The notes beneath the pieces were generated by a model that worked only from the letters and a program-made list of their open reading frames with translations, made no database searches and was not told the DNA's origin. 64,000 bases of DNA from Azospirillum brasilense (GTDB lineage Bacteria; Pseudomonadota; Alphaproteobacteria; Azospirillales; Azospirillaceae): positions 2,650,001-2,714,000 of the forward strand of contig NZ_CP059449.1 of the NCBI RefSeq assembly GCF_022023855.1, read 5' to 3'. Made by a program: the position numbers and the translations under genes. Numbering within the stretch: position 1 is the stretch's first letter; the number at the start of each line of letters is the position of its first letter. Positions 28,620 to 37,605 of this stretch are shown here, one piece after another.

Positions 28620-29549
28620 TTACTTCTGGCCGGCGGCGGCGGCGACTTCGGCGGCGAAATCGCTCTCCGCCTTCTCGATGCCCTCGCCCAGCGCGAAGCG
28701 GACGAAGCCCGTCACCTTGACCGGGGCGCCGACGTCCTTGGCGGCGTTCTCCACGACCTTGCGGACCTTGGTCTCGCCGTCGATCACGTAGGTCTGCTCC
28801 AGCAGCACCACTTCCTCGTAGTACTTGCGGATGCGGCCTTCGAGCATCTTCTCGACGATATTCTCTGGCTTGCCGGAGGCGCGGGCCTGCTCGGCGAGCA
28901 CGTTGCGCTCACGCTCCAGCGCGGAAGTGTCGACGTCGGCGATGTCCAGGGCGTCCGGACGGGCGGCGGCGATGTGCATCGCGACCTGCTTGCCCAGCTC
29001 GTTCAGCTTGGCGGTGTCGCCGGTCGACTCCAGGGCGACCAGAACGCCGATCTTGCCGAGGCCCGGCGCGATGGCCGAGTGGACGTAGGACACGACGACG
29101 CCCGCCGGAACCGACAGCTTGGCCGAGCGGCGGATGTTCATGTTCTCGCCGATGGTGGCGATCAGGTTGGTCAGCTCTTCCTGGACCGTGCGGCCGGCGT
29201 CCGGATAGGCGGTGCCCTTCAGACCCTCGACGTCGCCCGAACCGGACAGGACCAGCTCGGCGGCCTTCAGGGAGAAGGCCTGGAACTTGTCGTTGCGCGC
29301 GACGAAGTCGGTCTCGGCGTTCACCTCGACGACGGCACCCGCGGTGCCGGCGGTGGCGACGGCGACCAGACCCTCGGCGGCGACGCGGCCGGACTTCTTG
29401 GCGGCGGCGGCGAGGCCCTTCTTGCGCAGCCAGTCAACGGCGCCCTCGAGGTCGCCCTGGGTCTCGGCCAGCGCCTTCTTGCAGTCCATCATGCCCGCGC
29501 CGGTCTTCTCGCGCAGTTCCTTGACGAGCGCGGCGGTAATCTCGGCCAT
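28620..29549 (-). CDS. tsf: Elongation factor Ts
   Basis: The product has 309 residues and recycles EF-Tu-GDP. The N-terminal UBA-like domain ([24 protein letters not shown]) and the TDFVARN core are clear. The start ATG at 29549 has a GGAAGAGGG stretch upstream. The open frame continues into the rpsB-tsf terminator hairpin, which excludes earlier starts. Confidence 0.97.
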   Translation of the reverse strand: MAEITAALVKELREKTGAGMMDCKKALAETQGDLEGAVDWLRKKGLAAAAKKSGRVAAEGLVAVATAGTAGAVVEVNAETDFVARNDKFQAFSLKAAELVLSGSGDVEGLKGTAYPDAGRTVQEELTNLIATIGENMNIRRSAKLSVPAGVVVSYVHSAIAPGLGKIGVLVALESTGDTAKLNELGKQVAMHIAAARPDALDIADVDTSALERERNVLAEQARASGKPENIVEKMLEGRIRKYYEEVVLLEQTYVIDGETKVRKVVENAAKDVGAPVKVTGFVRFALGEGIEKAESDFAAEVAAAAGQK

Positions 29550-29608
29550 GGTTTCGCCCTCTTCCTTCCGAACAGATCCAAGCGGATCGGGTTGATCCAA
29601 ACAACTCA

Positions 29609-29650
29609 TAAAAAAGGCAGCCGGGCCATAGGTCATAAGGCCCGGCTGCC
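29609..29650 (-). terminator. Intrinsic terminator/attenuator between rpsB and tsf
   Basis: A perfect 12-base stem (29616-29627 with 29639-29650) around an 11-base loop is followed on the minus strand by six T. It begins about 14 bases after the rpsB stop and probably lowers tsf expression relative to rpsB rather than stopping all transcripts, because no separate tsf promoter is evident. Confidence 0.85.
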
Positions 29651-29664
29651 CCGTATCACCGGGA

Positions 29665-30459
29665 TCAGGCCTGGGCTTGCTCAGCCGGCGCGGCCTCTTC
29701 CGCTTCGGCTTCCGGCAGCTGCTCGGCCGGAGCCTCCTCGCTGGAGCCGACGTCGATGCCGGCGGCGCTCATCTCGGCCTGCAGACCGTCGAGCACGGCG
29801 CCGTTCACCAGCTCGCAGTACAGGTCGATCGCGCGCAGGGCGTCGTCGTTGCCCGGGATCGGGAAGGCCACGCCGTCCGGATCGGAGTTGCTGTCGATCA
29901 CCGCGATGACCGGAATGCCGAGCTTGTTGGCTTCCTTGACGGCGATCGACTCCTTGTTGGTGTCGATGATGAAGAGGACGTCCGGCAGGCCGCCCATTTC
30001 CTTGATGCCGCCCAGCGCGCGCTCCAGCTTGTCGCGCTCACGGGTCAGCTCGAGGATTTCGCGCTTGGTCAGGCCCGAGGTGTCGCCGCCCAGGCGCTCT
30101 TCCATCTCGCGCAGGCGCTTGATCGACTGGGAGATGGTCTTCCAGTTGGTCAGCATGCCGCCGAGCCAGCGGTGGTTGACGTAGTACTGGCCGCACTTCG
30201 ACGCGGCCTCGGCCACCTTCTCCTGGGCCTGGCGCTTGGTGCCGACGAACAGGACGCGGCCGCCGCCGGCGACGACGTCACGGACGGCCTGCAGGGCGCG
30301 GTGCAGCGCCGGGACGGTCTGCTCCAGGTCGATGATGTGCACACCATTGCGCACGCCGAAGATGTACGTGCCCATCTTCGGGTTCCAGCGGCGGGTGTGG
30401 TGGCCGAAGTGGACGCCGGCTTCGAGCAGCTGGCGCATGGTGAAAGACGGAATAGCCAT
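29665..30459 (-). CDS. rpsB: 30S ribosomal protein S2
   Basis: The product has 264 residues. [52 protein letters not shown] and [23 protein letters not shown] are diagnostic. The last 25 residues are an acidic, Ala/Glu-rich tail ([15 protein letters not shown]), longer than in Escherichia coli and common in alphaproteobacteria. It is the first gene of the translation/envelope series and has its own promoter. Confidence 0.97.
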   Translation of the reverse strand: MAIPSFTMRQLLEAGVHFGHHTRRWNPKMGTYIFGVRNGVHIIDLEQTVPALHRALQAVRDVVAGGGRVLFVGTKRQAQEKVAEAASKCGQYYVNHRWLGGMLTNWKTISQSIKRLREMEERLGGDTSGLTKREILELTRERDKLERALGGIKEMGGLPDVLFIIDTNKESIAVKEANKLGIPVIAVIDSNSDPDGVAFPIPGNDDALRAIDLYCELVNGAVLDGLQAEMSAAGIDVGSSEEAPAEQLPEAEAEEAAPAEQAQA

Positions 30460-30581
30460 TTGGAAAAGTCCTTTTCCGGTTGCTCCGCCGCGGGCACTGT
30501 CCGTTTGACAGGACACCGGATCGGGCCATCGGGGTAAAGCCGAGGGACCGCCAGCCCGCGTGAGGTTTTGACGACGGCGCT

Positions 30582-30610
30582 TACATAGCCCGCCGCAACC
30601 GCTTTGGCAA
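30582..30610 (-). promoter_or_regulatory. rpsB promoter (TTGCCA, 17 bp, TATGTA)
   Basis: On the minus strand TTGCCA (30610-30605) and TATGTA (30587-30582) are spaced by 17 bases, each close to the sigma-70 consensus. Transcription would start near 30575, giving a leader of about 115 bases that could host S2 autoregulation; that last point is inference. Confidence 0.65.
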
Positions 30611-30681
30611 CACCGGTTTGGCAATTGGTTCGGCCGGAATGCGCTGCGGCGCGTACCGCTTCGCAACGGAGGAGCCGTTCC

Positions 30682-33600
30682 TTACAGCTCCACCACCTCC
30701 ACCACGCCCGGCACCGCCTTCAGCGCGGCGCGGCTCTGGTTGGTGATGTTGAAGGAACCGGGAAGCTGGATCTCCACCTCCTTCAACGGGTCGATCTCGA
30801 CCAGCAGGTGGATCTTTCCCTTGCCGCGCGCCAGCCGCTCCAGCATGCCGCGGATGCTCTCCACCGGACCGCCGTCGCGCACCACCACCTTCAAACCGTC
30901 GGAAACCTGGGCGACGGCGTCCTCCAGCGGCTTCACCTCCTGGCAGGTCAGACGGATGTCCTCGCCGTTCGTCTGGACGTCCACGGTCATCAGGACCGGG
31001 CGTCCGGCCTCCAACAGGTCGCGGTTGGTCGCCAGCACCTCGGAGAAGACCGTCACCTCATAGCCGCCGCTGCCGTCGGACAGTTCCACGAAGGCGAAAC
31101 GGTTGCCCGACTTCGCCGTCTTCTCCTTGCGGCTGACCACGATGCCGGCGACGCTGCGCCGGGTCGAGCCGCCGCCGGTCACCGCCGTGGCGAGGTCCGC
31201 CGAGCGCACCACACGCATGCGGGCCAGCGGACCGGCGAAGGCGTCCAGCGGGTGAGCGGACAGGTAGAAGCCGATGGCGCCGAACTCGTGCTTCAGCTTC
31301 TCCAGCGGCTCCCACTCCTTGACCTTGGGCAGGTCCGGCTCCTTCAGGCCTCCGCCAGCGCCGCCGAACAGGTTGCCGATGCCGCTGTCGCGCTCGGCCG
31401 CCTCGGCCTGGGCGTAACGGATCAGCGTCTCCAGCGCCGCATGCACCTGGGCGCGGTTGGGGTTGATCCCGTCGAAAGCGCCGGCGCAGGTCAGGTTCTC
31501 CAGCTGGCGCTTGTTGATGGTCTTCAGGTCGAGGCGGCGGGCGAAATCGAACAGGCTCCTGTAGGGGCCGTTCTTGCGCCGCTCCTCAACCACCGCCTTC
31601 ATGGCGGGCAGGCCGACGCCCTTCACCGCGGCCAGCGCGTAGCGCACCGCCTTTGCGCCGTCGGCCAGCGCCTCGACCCCGAAGATGCTGTCGGACTTGT
31701 TGATGTCCGGAGTCAGCAGCTTGATCTTCAGCCGCACCAGCTCCTGCCGGAAGACGTTCAGCTTGTCGGTGTTGCCGAGGTCGAGCGTCATCGACGCCGC
31801 CATGAACTCCACCGGGTGGTTCGCCTTCAGATAGGCGGTGTGGTAGGCGACCAGGGCGTAGGCGGCGGCGTGGCTCTTGTTGAAGCCGTAGCCGGCGAAC
31901 TTGGCCACCTGATCGAAGATCATGCTGGCCTGATCGGGGTCCACGCCCTTGTCCTTGGCGCCGACGACGAACTTGTCGCGCTCCTTATCCATCTCCTCCT
32001 TGATCTTCTTGCCCATGGCGCGGCGCAGAAGATCGGCGCCGCCCAGCGAATAGCCGGACAGCACCTGGGCGATCTGCATGACCTGCTCCTGGTAGATCAT
32101 GATCCCGAAGGTCTCCTTCAGGATCGGCTCCAAGGCCGGGTTCATGTAGTCGGGCAGCTCCTCCCCGTTCTTCACCTTGATGTATTTGGGGATGTTGTCC
32201 ATCGGGCCGGGGCGGTAGAGCGACACCAGCGCGATGATGTCCTCCAGCCGGTTCGGCTTCAGCCGGCGCAGCACGTCGCGCATGCCCGAGCTTTCCAACT
32301 GGAACACGCCGGTCGATTCGGCGCGGCCGAGGATCTCGTAGCTTCTGGGGTCGTCGAGCGTGACCGTGGTCAGGTCCGGCTTGTCCTCGATCAGGTCCAC
32401 CGCCGTCTTCAGCACGGTCAGCGTCTTCAGGCCGAGGAAGTCGAACTTCACCAGACCGGCCTGCTCGACGAACTTCATGTTGAACTGGGTGACCGGCATG
32501 TCGGATCGCGGGTCCCGGTACAGCGGCACCAGATCGTGCAGCGGGCGGTCGGCGATCACCACGCCCGCCGCGTGGGTCGAGGCGTGGCGGTACAGCCCTT
32601 CCAGCTTCAGCGCGATGTTGACGAGGCGCGCCACCGTCTCGTCGCCGTCGCGGGCTTGGCGCAGCATCTCCTCGCTGTCCAGCGCCTGCTGGAGCGTCAC
32701 CGGGTTGGCCGGGTTGTTCGGCACCAGCTTGCAGATCTTGTCCACCTGCCCGTAGGGCATCTGCAGCACGCGCCCGACGTCGCGCAGCACGGCGCGGGCC
32801 TGCAGCTTACCGAAGGTGATGATCTGGGCGACGCGGTCGTAGCCGTACTTGTCCTGGACGTAGCGGATCACCTCTTCGCGGCGGTCCTGGCAGAAGTCCA
32901 CGTCGAAGTCGGGCATCGACACGCGTTCGGGATTCAGGAATCGCTCGAACAGCAGGCCGAAGCGCAGCGGGTCCAGATCGGTGATGGTCAGCGCCCAGGC
33001 GACGACCGAGCCGGCGCCCGAACCACGGCCCGGCCCCACCGGGATGTCGTGCGCCTTGGCCCATTTGATGAAGTCCGACACGATCAGGAAGTAGCCGGGG
33101 AACTTCATCGACACGATGACGTCCAGCTCGAACTCCAGCCGTTCGAAATAGGTCTTGCGGGTCTCCGCCCGCTGCTCCGGCGTCATGTCCGGGGTGTAGA
33201 CGACGCTGTTCAGCCGCATCTCCAGGCCCTCGCGGGACTGGGCGCGCAGTTCCTCCCCCTCGTCGCGGCCGCCCTCGCAGGGGAAGGGCGGCAGGATGGG
33301 CTTGATCGGCTTCAGCAGGAAGGAGCAGCGCTTGGCGATGGCGACCGTGTTGTCCACCGCCTCCGGCAGGTCCTTGAACAGGTCCCGCATCTCCTCGGCC
33401 GACTTGAAGCGGTGGTCGGGGGTCAGGCGGCGGCGCTCGGTCTGGCTGATGTAGGCGCCCTCGGCGATGCAGAGCAGCGCGTCGTGCGCCTCGTACATGT
33501 CCTCGGTCGCAAAATAGCAGTCGTTGGTGGCGACCAGCGGCAGGTCATGAGCGTAGGCGAGGTCGATCAGCGCCGGCTCGATGGCGTCCTCGATCACCGC

Positions 33601-34164
33601 GAAATGGTCGCGGTGGCGCTGAAGCTCGACATAGAGCCGGCCTGGGAACAGCCGCTTCAGCCGCTCCAGCACGTCGAGCGCCAGATCCTTCTGCCCCTCG
33701 CCCAGCAGCCGCCCGACCGAGCCGGCGGGACCGCCGGTCAGCGCGATCAGCCCGGCGGAATGGCCCTCCAGCGCGTCCAGCGGGATCTGCGGCCCGGCCA
33801 TCGGGTCCGATTCCAGGAAGGCCTTGGACACCAGCTTCATCAGGTTGCGGTAGCCCTCGTCGGTCTGGCAGAGCAGGACGAGCTGGTCGGGGACCGACGC
33901 CGCCTTGCCCGGCAGGCCCGGCTTGCCGTTGGCGGGACCGACTCGGGTGATGCCCAGGACCGTGCCGATGATCGGCTGCACGCCCGAATCTGCGGCGGCC
34001 AGCGCGAACTCCAGCGCGCCGAACAGGTTGCCGGTGTCGGTCACGGCGACCGCCGGCATCCCCTTCTTCTGGCAGAGCTTGACCAGCTCCTTCACCTTGA
34101 TGGCGCCCTCGGACAGGGAATAGGCGGAGTGGACGCGCAGGTGGATGAAGTCGGTGTGGGGCAT
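30682..34164 (-). CDS. dnaE: DNA polymerase III subunit alpha
   Basis: The product has 1160 residues from the ATG at 34164 (MPHTDFIHLR, as in homologues); a GTG at 34179 would add five. It is the replicative polymerase. The PHP domain (FIHLRVHSAYSLSEGAIKV) is followed by the palm with the catalytic PDFDVDFCQDRREE, GPGRGSGAGSVV, the HhH region and a C-terminal OB fold (RRSVAGIVVSRKEKTAKSGNRFAFVELSDGSG). It is DnaE1 by length and context near lolCD. A very long plus-strand frame over the same interval is an antisense shadow. Confidence 0.97.
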   Translation of the reverse strand: MPHTDFIHLRVHSAYSLSEGAIKVKELVKLCQKKGMPAVAVTDTGNLFGALEFALAAADSGVQPIIGTVLGITRVGPANGKPGLPGKAASVPDQLVLLCQTDEGYRNLMKLVSKAFLESDPMAGPQIPLDALEGHSAGLIALTGGPAGSVGRLLGEGQKDLALDVLERLKRLFPGRLYVELQRHRDHFAVIEDAIEPALIDLAYAHDLPLVATNDCYFATEDMYEAHDALLCIAEGAYISQTERRRLTPDHRFKSAEEMRDLFKDLPEAVDNTVAIAKRCSFLLKPIKPILPPFPCEGGRDEGEELRAQSREGLEMRLNSVVYTPDMTPEQRAETRKTYFERLEFELDVIVSMKFPGYFLIVSDFIKWAKAHDIPVGPGRGSGAGSVVAWALTITDLDPLRFGLLFERFLNPERVSMPDFDVDFCQDRREEVIRYVQDKYGYDRVAQIITFGKLQARAVLRDVGRVLQMPYGQVDKICKLVPNNPANPVTLQQALDSEEMLRQARDGDETVARLVNIALKLEGLYRHASTHAAGVVIADRPLHDLVPLYRDPRSDMPVTQFNMKFVEQAGLVKFDFLGLKTLTVLKTAVDLIEDKPDLTTVTLDDPRSYEILGRAESTGVFQLESSGMRDVLRRLKPNRLEDIIALVSLYRPGPMDNIPKYIKVKNGEELPDYMNPALEPILKETFGIMIYQEQVMQIAQVLSGYSLGGADLLRRAMGKKIKEEMDKERDKFVVGAKDKGVDPDQASMIFDQVAKFAGYGFNKSHAAAYALVAYHTAYLKANHPVEFMAASMTLDLGNTDKLNVFRQELVRLKIKLLTPDINKSDSIFGVEALADGAKAVRYALAAVKGVGLPAMKAVVEERRKNGPYRSLFDFARRLDLKTINKRQLENLTCAGAFDGINPNRAQVHAALETLIRYAQAEAAERDSGIGNLFGGAGGGLKEPDLPKVKEWEPLEKLKHEFGAIGFYLSAHPLDAFAGPLARMRVVRSADLATAVTGGGSTRRSVAGIVVSRKEKTAKSGNRFAFVELSDGSGGYEVTVFSEVLATNRDLLEAGRPVLMTVDVQTNGEDIRLTCQEVKPLEDAVAQVSDGLKVVVRDGGPVESIRGMLERLARGKGKIHLLVEIDPLKEVEIQLPGSFNITNQSRAALKAVPGVVEVVEL

Positions 34165-34353
34165 GGCGGAGATGGGCACCGGTTCCAGCGAAGGGGGACG
34201 TCTCCCTTAGTCGTCGCGCATCCCGTCCCGCACTGCAAGGGACCAAGCGCGGGCCCGGCCATGCGGCGATGCGCCAACCCCGTCGAAAGTAAGGGAAGAT
34301 TCCCCGATCATGCGTGTTCGTGCTATCGAAAGAGGCAGAGCCACGATCCGAGA

Positions 34354-34956
34354 ATGACCCGTTCCATGCGTCGCATCCGCTCCAGCGCCGTCCTGGCGGT
34401 GCTGGCGGCCACGCTCCTCACGGCTTGCCAGACCACCGGCGCCCCCGCACCGTCCGCGGAGCAGACCCACCGGCCGCCGCCGACCGTTGCGCCCGCCTCC
34501 CCCCTGTCCGACGCACCGGGGCGCGTCGTCGCGCAGAACAAGGGCTGGGTCGTGCGGGCGCATCCGGCGACCAAGACCGGATCGGCCTATTGCTACGCCA
34601 CGCGGGCGGACGACTCCTCCCCCCTTTCCTTCCGGGCGACGGCGAAGGGGGCGGCCATGCTGGTCAACGCCGACCAGCACGCCCAGGCCGACAAGGACAC
34701 GGAAAGCCGCCTGACCGCCATCTTCCCCGATGGCGAGACCATGGCGCTGGAGGCTAGCCCCCTGCCCGACGGCGGCGTGGTGGTTCCGGTCGAACTGCCA
34801 AAGTACGAGGACCTGTTCGAACCCTTCATGCGGTCGCGCGCGGTGACGCTGCAGCGGGACGGCGGCGGCACGGAGATCGGCGACGTCAATCTGGGCGGCT
34901 CCTCCTGGGCGCTGGCCGCCCTGGACGAGTGCCGCATCCTGCATACCGACAAGTGA
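34354..34956 (+). CDS. Hypothetical lipoprotein
   Basis: The product has 200 residues. A basic start (MTRSMRRIRSS), a hydrophobic core and the lipobox LLTAC with the modified Cys at about 25 make it a lipoprotein; residue +2 is Gln, so outer-membrane sorting is expected. A Pro/Ala-rich linker precedes a small globular domain with a YCYATR segment and DECRIL near the end, suggesting a disulfide. No family is recognised. The frame is continuous with a spurious antisense frame over dnaE, so only the portion from 34354 is real. It is divergent from dnaE. Confidence 0.75.
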   Translation: MTRSMRRIRSSAVLAVLAATLLTACQTTGAPAPSAEQTHRPPPTVAPASPLSDAPGRVVAQNKGWVVRAHPATKTGSAYCYATRADDSSPLSFRATAKGAAMLVNADQHAQADKDTESRLTAIFPDGETMALEASPLPDGGVVVPVELPKYEDLFEPFMRSRAVTLQRDGGGTEIGDVNLGGSSWALAALDECRILHTDK

Positions 34957-35000
34957 ACAGATTCGGAGGTCTGACCCGCAATGGGTGCATCCGCCCCCCA

Positions 35001-35029
35001 TTGACCGACAGTCAGTGCGTCTCTAGCCT
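35001..35029 (+). promoter_or_regulatory. Promoter with dyad operator upstream of the EamA gene
   Basis: TTGACC (35001-35006) and TAGCCT (35024-35029) are 17 bases apart; the start point would be within a few bases of the ATG at 35038, so the mRNA may be leaderless. TGAC-N5-GTCA (35002-35014) overlaps the -35 element and looks like a repressor site of the TetR type. Confidence 0.5.
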
Positions 35030-35037
35030 CCACTCCC

Positions 35038-35925
35038 ATGCGCACCGCTCACATCGGCCTTGCCGTCGCCGTCGCGGCGATCTGGGGCTTCAACTTCGTC
35101 GCGATCAAGGTCGGGCTGGCGGATTTCCCGCCGATCCTGTTCTGCGCCCTACGCTTCGCTCTGGCGGCGCTGCCGCTTCTCGTGCTGGGCGTTGGCGGCG
35201 GTCCGCCGGTGCCCTGGCGCTTCATTCTGGGCATCGGGATGGTGCTGGGGGTGGTGAAGTTCTCGCTGCTGTTCATCGGGATGGACATCGGCATGCCGGC
35301 GGGGCTGTCGTCGCTGGTGCTGCAGTCGCAGGCCTTCTTCACCGCCCTGTTCGCCGCCCTGGTTCTAGGGGAGCGGCCCGGACCGAAGCAGGTGCTGGGA
35401 ATGGCGGTGGCCTTCGCCGGGATCGGGCTGATCGCGCTGGAGATGCCGGCGGGCGATTCCCTGCTCGGGCTCGGGCTGGTGATGGCCGCCGCGGCCACCT
35501 GGGGCGTGGCGAACCTGCTGATGAAGCAGGCCAGGGCGCCGGACCTGTTCCGCATGATGCTGTGGGTCAGCGTGGTGCCGCCGATCCCGCTGCTGCTGCT
35601 GTCGCTGGGGTTGGAGGGGCCGGACCGGGCGTGGCAGGCCCTGACGCATCTGACTCCGCTGGGCGTCGGAGCGGTGGCCTACATCGCCTTCGGAGCGACG
35701 CTGTTCGGCTTCGCCGCCTGGGGCTTCCTGCTGCGCCATTACCCGGCGAGCCTGGTGGCGCCCTTCTCGCTGCTGGTGCCGGTCTTCGGCATGAGTTCCA
35801 GCGCGCTGGTCCTGGGGGAGAGCTTCACCCCGCTGAAGATGGCCGGCGCGCTTCTGGTGCTTGCCGGGCTGGCGGTGGCCGTGCTGAAGCTGCCCTCCGC
35901 ACGGCCCGCCACCCATCGGCCCTGA
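35038..35925 (+). CDS. EamA/DMT family exporter
   Basis: The product has 295 residues with ten predicted transmembrane helices in two EamA repeats (about 1-140 and 150-285). The IWGFNFVAIKVGL start and the LGERPGPKQVLGMAVAFAGIGLIAL repeat end are typical. These proteins export amino acids or other small metabolites; YdcZ/EamA-type cysteine or O-acetylserine export is possible but the substrate cannot be read from sequence. There is no ribosome site upstream, in line with a leaderless transcript. It is convergent with the hydrolase gene. Confidence 0.88.
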   Translation: MRTAHIGLAVAVAAIWGFNFVAIKVGLADFPPILFCALRFALAALPLLVLGVGGGPPVPWRFILGIGMVLGVVKFSLLFIGMDIGMPAGLSSLVLQSQAFFTALFAALVLGERPGPKQVLGMAVAFAGIGLIALEMPAGDSLLGLGLVMAAAATWGVANLLMKQARAPDLFRMMLWVSVVPPIPLLLLSLGLEGPDRAWQALTHLTPLGVGAVAYIAFGATLFGFAAWGFLLRHYPASLVAPFSLLVPVFGMSSSALVLGESFTPLKMAGALLVLAGLAVAVLKLPSARPATHRP

Positions 35926-35940
35926 CAAGGGCCTGATCGC

Positions 35941-36798
35941 TCAGGTCAGGTTCTTCTTGAGGAACTCCACGGACCGGCCCCAGGCGAGGTCCGCCGCCTC
36001 CTTGTTGTAGCGCTCCGCCGACGTGTCGTTGTGGAAGGCGTGATTCACGTTGTCGTACATGAAGAGTTCGTAGGACTTGCCGCCCTTTTTCAGGGCCTCC
36101 TCATAAGCCGGCACCTTGGCGTTCACATTGTTGTCCAGCCCAGCGTAGTGGAGCTGGAGCGGCGCCTTGATCGTGGTGACCAGCGCCGGGTCGGGCGCCG
36201 GGCCGTAGAAGACGACGCCCGCCTTGAGGTCCGGCGCCTTGATGGCCAGCCGGTTTGTCATGCCGCCGCCCCAGCAGAAGCCGATGGCCCCCACCTTGGC
36301 GTTGGAGTAGCGGTAGGCCATCAGGTCGCTCATCGACGCGATCAGGTTGTTCACCGTCTTGTCGGGGTCAAGCTGGCCGATCATCTCGCGGGCACGGTCG
36401 GGATCCTGCGGGGTGCCGCCCAGCGGGGACAGCAGATCCGGGGCCATGGCGACGAAGCCGGCCACCGCCAGCCGCCGCGTCACATCCTCGATGTAAGGGT
36501 TCAGGCCACGGTTCTCGTGGATCACCACCACCGACGGCGCCTGCTCGGCCAGCTTCGGGCGGGCCCGGTAGGCCTGAACGTCGCCGGTCGCCCCCTGGAA
36601 GGTGACGCGGTCCGTGGCGATTCGGCTGTCGTCCTCCGGAACCTCGGCGGCCAGGGCGTAGTTCGGCTCGATCTGAGAGAGGATCGCCGGAATGGCCGCC
36701 GCGCTGCCCGCCAGCACCGCCAGCCGCTCCAGGAAGACGCGGCGCGGCAGCGGCCTGTGGGTGTACTCGTCGTACAGGTCGATGATTTTCTGGTCCAT
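35941..36798 (-). CDS. Exported dienelactone hydrolase family protein
   Basis: The product has 285 residues. The N-terminus carries a Tat-like signal with PRRVFLERL followed by a hydrophobic stretch (about 18-50), preceded by a 17-residue extension. The alpha/beta hydrolase domain has the nucleophile Cys in GFCWGGG, Asp in YAGLDNN and His in NHAFHND, the triad of dienelactone hydrolases, plus the VIHENRGLNPYI oxyanion region. It may cleave lactones or esters in the periplasm; the substrate is unknown. It is convergent with the EamA gene and interrupts the usual lolD-dnaE neighbourhood. Confidence 0.88.
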   Translation of the reverse strand: MDQKIIDLYDEYTHRPLPRRVFLERLAVLAGSAAAIPAILSQIEPNYALAAEVPEDDSRIATDRVTFQGATGDVQAYRARPKLAEQAPSVVVIHENRGLNPYIEDVTRRLAVAGFVAMAPDLLSPLGGTPQDPDRAREMIGQLDPDKTVNNLIASMSDLMAYRYSNAKVGAIGFCWGGGMTNRLAIKAPDLKAGVVFYGPAPDPALVTTIKAPLQLHYAGLDNNVNAKVPAYEEALKKGGKSYELFMYDNVNHAFHNDTSAERYNKEAADLAWGRSVEFLKKNLT

Positions 36799-36909
36799 CC
36801 CTCACCCTTCCGATCGGTTTTGACCTTAAGCCTGAGCTGGCCAAGCCTGTGCCGGAGTGTGGGGTGCGGAACCGGGACTGACAACTCCCCGTGGATCAGT
36901 TTTTAGTGA

Positions 36910-37605
36910 TCAGGCCGGGTTGGACCGATGCTCAACCAAAAGCCCGTCGCTCATTTCCAGCACCCGGTCCATGCGGTTCGCAAGCTCCAGGTTGTGGGTG
37001 GCGATCAGCGCGCCGACCCGCGCCTGCCGCACGATGGCGGTCAGCATGGCGAACACCCCCTCCGCCGTGTGCGGGTCGAGGTTGCCAGTGGGTTCGTCGG
37101 CGATCAGCAGGCCCGGCCCGTTGGCCAGCGCGCGGGCGATGGCGACCCGCTGCTGCTCGCCACCCGACAGGCGAGCTGGACGATGGCCGGCGCGCGGCTC
37201 CAGCCCGACCATCCGCAGCAGCTCCAGGGCGCGCTCGCGGGCGGTGCGCTTGGCGACGCCGTTGATCATCTGCGGCAGCACGATGTTCTCCAGCGCGGAG
37301 AATTCCGGGAGCAGGTGATGGAACTGGTAGACGAAGCCGACCGAGCGGCGGCGCACCTCCGTCCGCTTCCCGTCGTCCAGGGCGGACACGTCGGTCCCGG
37401 CGATCCGCACGGTGCCCGCCGTAGGCCGCTCCAGCAGGCCGGCGATGTGCAGCAGGGTCGATTTGCCGGCGCCCGACGGGCCAACCAGCGCGACCAGCTC
37501 GCCCGCATGGACGGTCAGCTCCGCCCCGCGCAGCACATGAAGCTCCGTCCCCGCCTGCTCAAAGGTGCGGACGATCCCCGACAGTTCCAGCATCGGCTCA
37601 CTCAT
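36910..37605 (-). CDS. lolD: Lipoprotein-releasing ABC transporter ATP-binding protein
   Basis: The product has 231 residues. Walker [13 protein letters not shown], signature [15 protein letters not shown] and Walker [13 protein letters not shown] are present. With LolC/E it extracts outer-membrane lipoproteins from the inner membrane and passes them to LolA. It overlaps lolC by eight bases, so the two subunits are co-translated. Confidence 0.95.
   Translation of the reverse strand: MSEPMLELSGIVRTFEQAGTELHVLRGAELTVHAGELVALVGPSGAGKSTLLHIAGLLERPTAGTVRIAGTDVSALDDGKRTEVRRRSVGFVYQFHHLLPEFSALENIVLPQMINGVAKRTARERALELLRMVGLEPRAGHRPARLSGGEQQRVAIARALANGPGLLIADEPTGNLDPHTAEGVFAMLTAIVRQARVGALIATHNLELANRMDRVLEMSDGLLVEHRSNPA

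Noticed and set aside
30665..30679. AACGG/CCGTT hairpin after dnaE
   Set aside because: Five base pairs and no T-run; too weak to call a dnaE terminator.
30604..34956. 1450-codon plus-strand open frame over dnaE
   Set aside because: It is antisense to a complete dnaE and has shadow-frame composition; only its last 200 codons, with a lipobox, are a real gene.
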